NCBI GenBank assembly: GCA_020055645.1
Contig: CM034547.1
Span: 43,726,409-43,790,408 of the forward strand
Reading direction: 5' to 3'
From: Tomocerus qinae
Taxonomy: Eukaryota; Arthropoda; Collembola; Entomobryomorpha; Tomoceridae
DNA length: 64,000 bases
Shown here: positions 27,828 to 38,263 of the stretch, piece by piece
Layout: the number at the start of each line of letters is the position of its first letter
Numbering within the stretch: the stretch's first letter is position 1
Translations under genes and position numbers: made by a program
The notes under the pieces: generated by a model
Databases searched by the model: none
What the model was told of the DNA's origin: nothing
What the model saw: only the letters and a program-made list of their open reading frames with translations

Positions 27828-28386
27828 TCGTCGTCGCAGTGTTTGGGCGAATATCCTCCAGCTGTTCGCGCACGGATTCTTGGTTTCTGGCCATCTCGAT
27901 GGCCTTGGTGAGAGTGAGAGTGGAATCTAATTGCATACGCTCTGACAACTTCCTGTCACGAACACCTACCACAATTCTGTCTCTGATCATTTCTTCCCGT
28001 AGGGCTGCGAAATTGCAATGTTCAACGAGGTGGTAGAGAGCCGTAATGAACTTTTCAGCTGTTTCTCCTTCAGCCTGGACACGTTGAAAAAATTTAGCAC
28101 GTTCAAAGATTACGTTGCGCCGAATTATGAAATGTCCATCAAAAGCTTTGATGACGGGGGCTATTTTCTTTACGTCGTCCGCTTTGGCAAAACTGAAAGT
28201 CTTGAAAATATCTTCGGCCTCCGGGCCCATTGCATAAATCAGAGTATCCACTTGGATTGCTTCGTCCTTTTCGGCAAGACCCGAAGCACTCAAAAATCTC
28301 TGGAATCGGCGAATCCAGAGTGGCCACTCATTTGGCCGACTAAAGTCAAACTTGTCCGGACACTGGACAGCACTGGTAGTTGACAT
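27772..28386 (-). CDS. gag-like structural protein of Ty3 element
   Basis: The 204-codon frame starts at ATG (28386-28384), the first long ORF after a 167-base leader. The N-terminus has the capsid-like pattern of invertebrate gypsy gag: FDFSRPNEWPLWIRRFQRF, the YAMGPEAEDIF segment, then FIIRRNVIFERAKFFQR and the FITALYHLVEHC and IRDRIVVGVRD blocks. These are typical of Ty3/mag-like retrotransposon gag rather than of host genes. The protein should assemble into the particle that packages the element RNA. It stops just after the frame carrying the zinc knuckles opens. Confidence 0.88.
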   Translation of the reverse strand: MSTTSAVQCPDKFDFSRPNEWPLWIRRFQRFLSASGLAEKDEAIQVDTLIYAMGPEAEDIFKTFSFAKADDVKKIAPVIKAFDGHFIIRRNVIFERAKFFQRVQAEGETAEKFITALYHLVEHCNFAALREEMIRDRIVVGVRDRKLSERMQLDSTLTLTKAIEMARNQESVREQLEDIRPNTATTNVDRVQSQTARTRNEGQG

Positions 28387-28553
28387 TGTATAGTCAAAGT
28401 TTTAGTCCAAGGTTGACTAAAAAGTTTCCTCGTGGAGGAGCTGAGTCGGTTCTGTGCGGTACGGCGTGGCCGTGAGTTGTAAACTCAAAAAAAAGTCAAA
28501 AATAAACACTCAGGTGTCGGATTTTTGGCGTATCCAGTTGACACCAGCCACCA
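28387..28553 (-). promoter_or_regulatory. leader and putative primer binding site of Ty3 element
   Basis: On the minus strand the sequence directly after the 5' LTR reads TGGTGGCTGGTGTCAACTGG. A primer binding site should start with TGG at or close to the LTR edge. Either the first TGG (at the LTR) or the second, TGGTGTCAACTGG (7 bases in), fits, the latter resembling leucine-tRNA-type sites in outline. I cannot identify the tRNA without a tRNA set. The rest is untranslated leader to the gag ATG. Confidence 0.6.
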
Positions 28554-28759
28554 TGTGTCATCTCGTGCCTATGGTATGACCTGAGCGGGTGCAGACACGG
28601 GACGATAATAATTTATATGCGGGTAACTCGGGGAGTTATTTACAGAGAGTGTTTATTTACAAGAGGCAAGACCGGACTGTTTGAATCAGCCGGGTTAGGC
28701 ATTAGATAGGCACATGAAACATATGTATGTAATAGCATTATGTAGTACCTATCTACACA
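28554..28759 (-). repeat. 5' LTR of Ty3 element
   Basis: This 206-bp copy is identical by eye to 24189-24394. In coding orientation it lies upstream of gag and should hold the promoter. The AATAAA-like signal is repeated on the minus strand. Confidence 0.95.
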
Positions 28760-28764
28760 TCTAC
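28760..28764. repeat. target site duplication TCTAC (right)
   Basis: This matches 24184-24188 and marks the right insertion edge of the Ty3 element. Confidence 0.9.
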
Positions 28765-30075
28765 CTTACATCTGAAGATTTCTGGGGACGGAAATAACTT
28801 TTGCATTAAAAATCTAATTCCCCAGTCACGAACAAATATGCGACACCAGAATTTCATCTGCCCAAGTAAATTCTCTTTGATAATCAGCTTATATTCGCAT
28901 ACACAATCTAAATATATAAAGAACACAAAGAATATGGGAATTACTTGATACAAACGTATACTAACAATAAATAGAATAGGCATAGAGATTTATACTTATG
29001 GCAAAATAAATGTAAACATAATGTCTGACAATAAGATTAAAAAGGAGTTGCCACAACCAACATGCATATAATTTCCTTATAGACTTTATGTAAATAGCAA
29101 ATAGAAGTACAAACTTCTTGTTGATACAAAACTTAATATGCTATTAGCATTAGCGTTTTATTAGCTTATGGAATGAACTTATGAACTGTCGTTCGTGTTT
29201 TGTTAGTCATGTCATGTCTAATAAGTGGAAACATGACTGTGTACAAGCAAAGAGGGGTAATTTAACTTCAGTGCCTAACTAAACAATGTAGTATAGTGGA
29301 AGTCACAAAGTATAAATCAAGGCTTATAGTAAAACGCTCTACTTACTAAGGCTACTAGTTTTATGTCGTCCTGTTTAAGTAGCAGTGTCTTTTGTCAATA
29401 TTAAAAAAGCAGTCGGTCTCTCTAAGGCTTTCTCCGTCCCTCTTTCCGCTCTCGTTTCTTTTGTGAAAGCCAACAGAGACAGAGCCACTCGGTAATTTGT
29501 AACCTGGAGATATTGGCTCAGACTAATGGAAGATGACAATCCTCTTCTTTTCTATTGCCGCACAGAAAGCATTCACCAGGCTACACCATCAGTTCAGTTG
29601 ATGAAAGCAATCGAATAGAAAGAAAGCGGATAAAAAAGTCCAGTGAATTATTTAGTACATATTTGCTCAATTTTGCACCACTGGAAGCAATGAGTATATT
29701 CCTATTCTGAGAAACTATATCCATTAAGTGTAACACCGGGTTAAATCGGGAACCTACACACATTACCTTCTATCAAAAAATCAGAGAAAATAAGAACGAG
29801 CAATGAATTAAACGCTTTTTGTTATCATTGACAGCTAAAAATGTCAATTGGTATTGAAAAGGCTTCGGGTTACGTTTACTAATGCTAACAGAAGAAAATT
29901 ATTGTGGAATTCTATAATTTTCTTTTGCAATTGTGGATTTACATAAATTATAACTCGAATTATCAATAATATTGTTATTATTGGTTGTGTGGTTGATTTT
30001 TACTGCATGCCGAATAAGAATATTTTTAACCAAATCTTATTTATAATAAAACTACATATTGTAGGTTTTACATAT

Positions 30076-30128
30076 CTTTATAAAGGGGAAAAATGGAATT
30101 CGTATGGCACACACCTTAATTTTGTATG
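30076..30128 (+). repeat. inverted repeat, left arm (MITE-like)
   Basis: This arm contains CTTTATAAAGGG, a 12-base spacer and a 22-base block containing CGTATGGCACACACC (30100-30121), then TGTATG after one mismatch. The reverse complement of all three pieces, in the same order, occurs at 30858-30909. The arms are about 730 bp apart. They could be ends of a non-autonomous DNA element or two oppositely oriented copies of one repeat. No target duplication was identified. Confidence 0.7.
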
Positions 30129-30857
30129 AGATTTTGAAAAGTAGTTTATCTAACTTTGTATGGAATTTATGAATAAGTATGGCAAAACTGAATAGGTATG
30201 GTAAAGTTTTTTGTTGTTTGCAATGCAGTTAAATGTTATTAATTCGAAATGTCAATGTCAATATCAATTAGTTATATTATATATAATTAGAATAATTGAG
30301 TAATGGTAATCAAATCGAGTAATAAGCAGGTATTATAATCGGTATCATTGTCGTTTTAGAGCTCCAAGAGGTTTATTTATAAATGTTTGCTTAACCTTCC
30401 AGGATAATATGCTTCAGTCTCTATATAAATTTCTGTCCAAGTCTGTAGAACCCTTGCCTTCTTCTTTTCCATTTTCTTTGTCAAATAACCTTTCGTCACC
30501 GTCAGTGTCACAGTCAATATCCGTTTTGTATTGCAAACTAACAAATTTACTTGACCCGGCCATCGTCCTTGTGTTCACTGAAAGGCAACTTGTAACGAAA
30601 TACATGAAACACAAATACAGCAGACAAGAATCACAGATAATATGCTAATTACGAGATAACGTCAGAACCTAGAGCAATGGCTTCACTTCACTTCTCTGAA
30701 TAACTATGCATTCCTCCTGGCTATTACAGTTTCTACTTGGGTCTTATTACATATTATTTATGTATGTCTCCCATACATATACATACTTCCATATACATCC
30801 AAACGTTCAGCTCTTTTGAACACCATACCAGGTAAGACTAAATGTCAATAATTCTGC

Positions 30858-30909
30858 CATACAGAATTAAGGTGTGTGCCATACGACTTAAAACGCACCC
30901 TTTATAAAG
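30858..30909 (-). repeat. inverted repeat, right arm (MITE-like)
   Basis: This is the reverse complement of 30076-30128: the 22-base core is perfect, the 12-base outer block CCCTTTATAAAG is perfect, and the spacer between them is 11 rather than 12 bases and diverged. Confidence 0.7.
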
Positions 30910-33379
30910 TCCCTAATTTCTTACACAGTTTCAATAGTCACAATTTACTATGTTACTGCACAACTAGGGAATTAATACACTCAGTGAGGTGAAGGATACT
31001 ATTGTCATAATGGCTCCAAATAGTTCCGTGAGATATTTCGAGTCTATGTTGATATGATTTGGCCATGAAGCGTGTGCTAAAAAAAGATTACGTTTTTATT
31101 GTGAACTAAAGTTGGTCAAACAAAATAAAAAGTTCATGGTATCTTGTCAACTGTCACGTCAGCGTAGTGCAGTTAGTGTCAAGTCAAAGTCACCTACCGC
31201 ACTTGCTAACAATCATGACAAACTGACATGAAAGGAAATACAATGGGCGATGTAGACAGCAAATAATGTTACGTGTACTTTACATAGGCACAGCATGCAT
31301 AGTTTACTTTTGTATGTTCGTGGAGACAGATTATGCAATGCACAGAAGTTCAAAGGACAGCAGAAAACTAGTTTCTTATGTACTTGCATGCAAAATCGGA
31401 GGGAAAGTGGAGTTGGGTCACGTGCGCTTGAGTTACACTTGCATTATAGGTTGCATAACGACGTAATGAATTATTTCATGATCTTGTTACAGCAACATGC
31501 CAAAGTTTCGTTTGACACAACCCTTTAGTTCCGTTGTCTTCTATTTTCAGTTCTGCCTGTCTATCAATTGAATTGCAACTCCAGTACATTATTTGAACAT
31601 TTAATTTTGCTTTACGGTTCATTTATAAGAGCTATCCTACGCTTATCCTACACTTTGCCAATATTTTACCAGCATTAATCCAGTCTGCATTTTGTTGAAA
31701 AATGTACTGAGGACAGTGGAAACAAAATACCAATTTAAAATATGTCTTCATTAACTTATTCACTCAACAATGACCTATTTAACGTAATTAAGCAAAATAG
31801 CAAAACATTCTAAAATAAAGCTAATGGGTTTATTCAGTTAGATGTGATTGATGAGAGGATTCGAAAATGTGATATCTGCCTGTACCAAGACTGAAGCGTA
31901 ACACTCAATTCAACCCTTCGGACCCAAAGGATTACATGGACAACCTTATCAAATAGAGTAAAGAGTAGGGAGTTAGACATCCATACCTAATGTACCTAAT
32001 ACAGATACCTCCTTTATATAGTTTGTACTTATTTGTACTAGCTCACACATAATATAGTAAACACTTGCATACGGATAGGTACCGAAAGATTTGTTTGCCT
32101 CGAAGATTCTTTTCAGTTGTTTTGGATGGGAATGGACATCATTTGCTCTTTTGGCTGAAAGAAATAATTTGTCAAGTGCCCACTCTAGTGGATAAAATTC
32201 TTTTGACGACTACTGGCCACTCACATTTAAGTGCCATTGCTATACTACTATACTGCATACTGGTATTAGTATTGCTTAAATAGATAGTCAGTAGAAATAG
32301 TAGAAATGGGCAATAAATGTACTTAGTACAATGAATAAACTTAATAGGCATTATTTCCGTGCTTCTACAGATAATAAAGTCCTTGTAGCAATTGTATATG
32401 AACTAATATTTATTACTTCGATTGTACTCATAACTCAAGAAAAATAATACATAACGTGTTAAGAATGCTGCAACAAACTTTTAGTTTGGATACAGGTATA
32501 TGGTATATATTTACAAGTATGGTAGTTATGTCTGCTATGCTGGAGTGAATTAACAAAAGATTTGATGTATCAGATCAAAAATAAAAACAAGTTGATGTGC
32601 ACTATCCACTTGTGAAATTGGAACAGTTTCTTACAGAATTTGTTTTATACGTGTATAGAATACAGCAGGTTGATATCAATCATCTCATTATTAAGTAAAT
32701 TGTGGAAAGGTCACTTACAAAAGTTACATTGAATACCTATGAAACGACAATGATTGGGTACCGCTTTATTGCTGTGCAATTCAAAGTAACCTATTAACTA
32801 TATACATACCTAATATTATACCTTTCAAGGCGTAAAAAACTATACTGAAAGTACTTAGTGATTTGATTTTAAACATGCAGCAAATAAGAAAAGTAAGTAA
32901 AAGAGGCAGCTAGAGCTAGGTACAAATATACAGAACATTACCGTATTTTACTGTATATATTCATAACAGTAGTGGATGAGTGGATCGTATATTTTGAAAA
33001 TAGCAAAGATTGGTAAATATGACGGGTTTAAATAAAAGGTGTTGATCAACAATAGATTAGATTTAGATCAACGTTTAATACGCATCTAATAATACGCAAG
33101 TGAAACTTTTATGATGTGGTTGATCTAGTTCTTCAAATATTTTAGATATTTCAATACTTCAGCGAGGTCATGATTTTTGTATATAAACTCGAGAGCTATA
33201 ACTACCAATCATTTGTGGGCATATTTTAACTAAGATTCCCACAATAAACTGCAATTAACTGTTTATACGTTAAGCAACTATATCCAAGCACATTTGTACA
33301 TTTCAGTTCCTGCAACCAGCAATTACAGCTAGCTATCAATTTTTTGAAACATCAAGATCAAGTATACTGCAATTCAAAT

Positions 33380-33410
33380 TATATAAGAGCTCAGCTCAGG
33401 TAGATTCATT
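33380..33410 (+). promoter_or_regulatory. putative core promoter of the GMC gene
   Basis: A TATATAA box lies at 33380-33386, and an initiator-like TTCATTC follows about 25 bases later. That would give a 5' untranslated leader of roughly 300 bases to the ATG at 33708, if it is unspliced. TATA-like words are common in such AT-rich DNA, so spacing is the only support. Confidence 0.35.
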
Positions 33411-33707
33411 CATTTTCTCAACTAGTGTTGCTTGTAAAACAACTTTACAGTTGCAATTGTTAGTGTACATTTCTTAAGATGAGCTGAAGACTTTTGTGTT
33501 AACACGCGCCAAGTCCATTACTCAATGCTAAGAATATCAAAAAATCACGAACGTTTGCCACTTGCAATATCTTCTTCTCAATTTATTTCATTCTCTGATT
33601 GAATCTAGACAGTGTGAGTTACTTCCATTTTCTGAGAACGCCAGTCATAGGTTTTTAGTGGTGAAACAAGAATAGTAGAAGGATTTAATCGCATATGATC
33701 CACCGAA

Positions 33708-36543
33708 ATGGATTTTAACCCTCTTGCTGCTGGACTAACTGCTCCATTTTTCGCAACATATCTATACACAATATTGTCGTCCTATGGAATCATATTATCA
33801 CTTTGGCACAAGGCTGATTTAGAGTCAGATAAAGCAACCGCAGACGACACGCACTCTCATTTTGACTTCATTGTTGGTAAAAAGAGTTCACAATTTTCAT
33901 TAATTTTTTTAAAGATGGATTTTAAGAACGATAATTTATGGCTCTATGAATACTATGTATTAAAGTTGGAGGAGGAAGTGCCGGAGGTTTGATTTCCCAT
34001 AGATTGTCTAAGAACTATGACGTTTTACTATTGGAAGCCGGAGGTGAACCGAATTCCTTAACTAGAATTATGGGGCTCCAAGGTTTTCTTGTTAACTACC
34101 CGGAATCGGATTGGAATCACAGGTGCTAATGTACATTCGATGCATATCAATTTCACGATCTCCGTTCAAATTAATATTATTTACGCTTGCTCTCTGCAAG
34201 AAAGATTTCGTACAGTTTTCGTTATTTTATTTTCTTTAACAGGACTGTTCCGCAGAAATATGCTTGCTTAATTGCCAAAAATCGGGTAAGATTCTTCTTA
34301 AAGAGCAAATTATCCTTGCATGGTTTATACTTTTATCCTGTCTCTTTGTTCAATGCTAAGACATGATTTCCTTTACGCAGCAATGTTCATTTAATGCTGG
34401 AATTGGGTTAGGAGGCACCGGAAATCTGAATGCTGCAGTACATATGAGGTAAATAATTACAACTACTATCTGTGTAGACGCCTAAATTCTTACTATGACT
34501 AATGCGAGAGTATTTGTCCAGATATTAATTTGTTACTCATAGTATTATTCCTTACTTCAGTAAATTCTCAGAGTTATCTATCGCATTACTTGTCCAAGTA
34601 ACCTAAAAATAAAATCGGTTTGTTTATTTTTCAGGGGTCATTCAAGAGACTATGAAAATTGGAGCAATATTACAGGAGATCCTAGTTGGAATTTCGATGG
34701 AGTTTTGCCCTACTTTAAAAGCTATGAACATTTCGCTGTAGAAAATGATTCTAAAGTTGACAGTATGTGTATTGTATCTAAGTAATATTAACTTCCCTTA
34801 AAAACCTTTACTATAACATGTTTAAACAAAAAAATCTAGTGAGTTTTCACGGCACTGGAGGAGATTTGCAAATAGAAAGGCCAGAATTTATAGGTCTATC
34901 TGATGTATTTACAACTGCGGCTAGTGAACTTGGCTATCCTACAGTAGATCTTAACGGGGGTCGATTTACAGATGGTAATTACATCCTATCGTGGTCTATA
35001 TCCCAAGGATCTAAAGAAATTCCAACCTGTAAGAGAATTTTTCTCGTTTTTAGGTTTTGATGCAATAACGTTTTCGACAAAAAAAGGTGTAAGACAGGTT
35101 TCGTTTGCTGCATTCATCGATCCAGCAAGGCAGAAGCATGACTTGAATATCAGAAAATTTTCATTAGTTACAAAGGTACGTACAATTGAATGCTTTAATG
35201 TTTTGGATAATACAAATTCTGTTAAATTTTGTTAGATATTTAATGCTGTGTTTAATTGCCAGATTATTATCGAAAATAATATCGCGAAAGGAGTTGAGTA
35301 CATCAGGCATGGAAAGACATACAAGGCATTCGCTAGAAATGAAGTAATCCTGAGTGCAGGAACATTTGGAACACCAAAAATATTAATGTTATCAGGAATA
35401 GGGCCAAAAAATCATTTAAATGAACTGGGAGTAAGTACTGTACAAAAAGAATCTTTTAAAATTATTCTGTATCATGCTGCTAACAGAACTTTGATATTAA
35501 TAGATTACAGTTGTAAAGGACTTACCAGTAGGCAGACGATTAATGGATCACGTTGCAGGTAGGCTTGCCACATTGTTTTCTGCCTAAAAAAATGAAGATT
35601 TGATTATAATGATAACTGTTTTGTTTCAACAGCTAATGTAGGACCGTTTTTTGTGGATATGCCTCCAATTCCTGTTCCTGACGCAAAAGAAATTCAAAAG
35701 TGGATTACTGAAGGCAAAGGTATTTTAGCAGCTGCAAATGTTCGAGCAACAGGCCTGGTTACATCTTCATTTGCGAAGTCTAATGGGCAGGAGGGTTGGC
35801 CAGATATTCAGTTCTTTTTGGTACAAATTACAAGTGTGATGATTATATACTATTATTTTATACTGTTTGCATATCTATAGTATTGTGATTTATTATAGGG
35901 ACATGGACCAGCGTATAAAAATGGATTAGAAGCATTGTCTAAGTCATTAGAATTAAAATTGGACGAACTGAAAAGCTATTTTGGCCATCCGGATAATCCT
36001 AAAGGAAAAGCGTCATTTGGCATAGGAGTGTCTCTCGCTCGACCAAAATCTCAAGGTTATGTTGAATTGGGGGGCACTAGTATCTATGATTCATTGATCA
36101 TTGACCCAAACTACCTTAATCCAAATGTCAACAATGGTACAGACGGAAAGGTTATTTTAGAAGGATTTAGAATCGCATTGAAAATGGTAGAAAACACAAC
36201 TGCATTTAAAAATCTCGGCGCAGTATTTACTAACGTTAGCTTGCCCGGGTGCGAGCATTTCACTTTTAGATCAGATGAGTATTTTCAATGTTACATCGCT
36301 AAATTTACAAGAACTCTTCATCATTTCTGCGGAACGGCTGCAATGGGAAAAATCGGAGATCCGAATGCAGTCGTAGATACTACATTAAAAGTTCAAGGTA
36401 TTAAAGGGTTAAGGGTAGCTGATGGATCTGTATTCCCTTCCATGGTGGCTAGCAATTCGCAAGCTCCTATACTTATGGTGGCAGAAAGAGCTTCGAAAAT
36501 GATTATGACAGATTACGAAAAGTTGATTAAAAAGGAATTGTGA
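33708..36543 (+). CDS. GMC-family FAD oxidoreductase (glucose dehydrogenase-like), 11 exons
   Basis: I place exons at 33708-33876, 33966-34122, 34243-34285, 34381-34448, 34635-34762, 34840-34974, 35054-35175, 35263-35430, 35504-35558, 35633-35820 and 35899-36543. All junctions are GT-AG and in frame, giving 625 residues, normal for arthropod GMC proteins. An in-frame TGA lies 12 bases before the ATG. Residues 11-33 form a hydrophobic N-terminal segment (signal peptide or anchor). FAD binding is shown by FDFIVVGGGSAGG (52-64, split by intron 1) and LLLEAGG. GLGGTGNLN (about 132-140) and AGTFGTPKILMLSGIGP (306-322) match the two GMC signatures. The C-terminus has LHHFCGTAAMG, with catalytic-type His at about 553, and the partner Asn at about 597 in VASNSQAP. 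The enzyme should oxidise an alcohol or sugar with FAD, probably outside the cell or at a membrane. The substrate cannot be told. No lesion is seen, and no second GMC gene is in the window. Confidence 0.93.
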
Positions 36544-36708
36544 GTTCTTTGCATATAGTTAATATTGGACAAAGGGAAATGGGAAACGAACTTAAAATTT
36601 ATTGAGTAATGGAATGTTGCTTTCAGAAATGTAAATAATATTAAGCCTTGTCATACTAAATGTTTTGCGTTACTTCTACCATGTGTACATAGAAAAAGAG
36701 AAAAAATG

Positions 36709-36714
36709 AATAAA
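36709..36714 (+). terminator. poly(A) signal of the GMC gene
   Basis: AATAAA occurs 166 bases after the stop codon, followed by AT-rich sequence. It is the most suitable signal for the 3' end of the GMC transcript. Confidence 0.55.
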
Positions 36715-38192
36715 TATATAAAAAGTTCTCTGAAAATACGACTAAGTAGATGTTATCTGGGGTTTTACCTACGGAGAATTTCACTAATGTTGTAAACGGT
36801 GAAATAATATAAAGTTCATCATTGAACATTTTTGTTTCATGTCATAAAGTATGCAGTTACATTTAATTATCGAGTGGACAAATCAAATAGTTCTTCTTTG
36901 GATTGATAAATATATAAGAGTGCTTGGTTAGCATACTTCATCATATAGCAGCCATAATATACTTAATACTTATCACGCATGTTGATGCCTTTGCATAACA
37001 AATGAGAGCTAATACTGTAAATTGCGGTTTTATATCGTGGAAAAAAATACACATTTACCTTGAATTGCAATCATTGTGCTTGGAATTTTATACTTTTAGA
37101 ATACTTTTGTATATCCACTTGACAATCAATGAATCCACACAAAACACAACAAAGACTTCATTTTCTGTTTGATTTGTTATGACAAATCCATTGTGTACCA
37201 TATATAGTGCCGTACTCAGATGGGTGGCTGCGTGTGCTTTAACTTTAACCTGACAATATCCAATCATTCTACCATATGTAACTCTCTACACTTTAAAAAT
37301 ATAGTAAACGGGATGAAGGAAAAAGGTAAATCAATGCCAATAAGTCGGAGTCCAAGTCCAGAAGTCGAATAGAGATATCAACGACAAAACAGGTGAATTT
37401 ATTCCCACTCGATTAAGTTTACGGCACACACAATACAAAGAGTAAGGCGAAAACTAAACTGTACCTGTGATTAAATTAATACAAAGAAAATTCAATCATT
37501 CATCTGTATATAATATGATAGGAAATATTGTAATGTTGGGGAAAATAAATGGTAGCTTCAAATTGAATAACTATTATTTGATCTTGCATAATATAATAAT
37601 TCGTACTATATGTATAATTGACATTTTTATTTCATGTCAATCTGTAACCTTCAGTACTCAGTACAGTAAGTAAGGTATGATAAGTACCACACTTTAATGT
37701 GATAATTCCAAGAACTAGAGACTTTAATACGAGTAAATTAAATTCCATGCAACTAGGACTATTTTTGTATGTGACTATACACCAAATTGAGGGCTACTTA
37801 TACCACACAACCTAATTGATTTATGGTTCATAACACTACTAAATACGAACATGAAACAGACATTGCGAATAACTCTTTATTGTTTCAGGCAGCGAATAAT
37901 TTTTCATACAGTGGTTATTGTGCCTAACTAATAGGAGTGCGTAGCCACAGCCTTCACGCACTACGATAACTCTTTATGATACATGATCGTAAAAATGGGT
38001 TCGCTCAACATTCGCTAATAAAAATTCCAAATCAAAAATCATCCCTAAATATAATTTATGGGTATTTCAAGTGTAAAAAATGTGTTTCTTTTCTTTGCGA
38101 AGAACAGCGATTTAGTAGATACTTATATTGCCTATTTCGCCTGCATCATAGCAGATGTAATTAGCTGCTGGAAATAAAAGAATAAAACAAGT

Positions 38193-38263
38193 AGAGAAGT
38201 AAATCAAAAATGCAAGTTTGTAAGAACTTTATTCTTACAATATGGCCATACGTAACTTCTCTG
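38193..38263. other. nested inverted repeat (hairpin)
   Basis: GTAAGAA-CTTTA-TTCTTAC (38220-38238) gives a perfect 7-bp stem with a 5-base loop. About 20 bases further out, AGAGAAGTA is matched by TAACTTCTCT near-complementarily. It may fold, but nothing shows it is an RNA gene. Confidence 0.4.

Larger units (their letters stand above)
24189..28759 (-). mobile_element. Ty3/gypsy LTR retrotransposon, complete, minus strand
   Basis: This 4,571-bp element is bounded by two 206-bp LTRs that I read as identical, each starting TGTG and ending ACACA on the plus strand, and flanked by the TCTAC duplication. Coding order on the minus strand is gag, zinc knuckles, aspartic protease, reverse transcriptase, RNase H and integrase, the Ty3/gypsy order (RT before integrase). 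No envelope ORF is present: pol ends 8 bases before the LTR. The style of the RT and integrase recalls the mag / K02A2.6-like lineage of invertebrates, but I assign that only tentatively. The reading frame changes at about 27.8, 27.08, 26.68 and 25.92 kb, so the copy as written would not give one intact polyprotein. Identical LTRs indicate recent insertion. Its GC is clearly higher than the flanks. Confidence 0.95.
28765..33379. other. non-coding stretch with an inverted-repeat pair
   Basis: No supported gene is present. ORFs are short and without motifs. The only structured feature I found is the pair of inverted arms at 30076-30128 and 30858-30909, listed separately, with several GTATGG-containing words between and near them. 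Confidence 0.6.
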
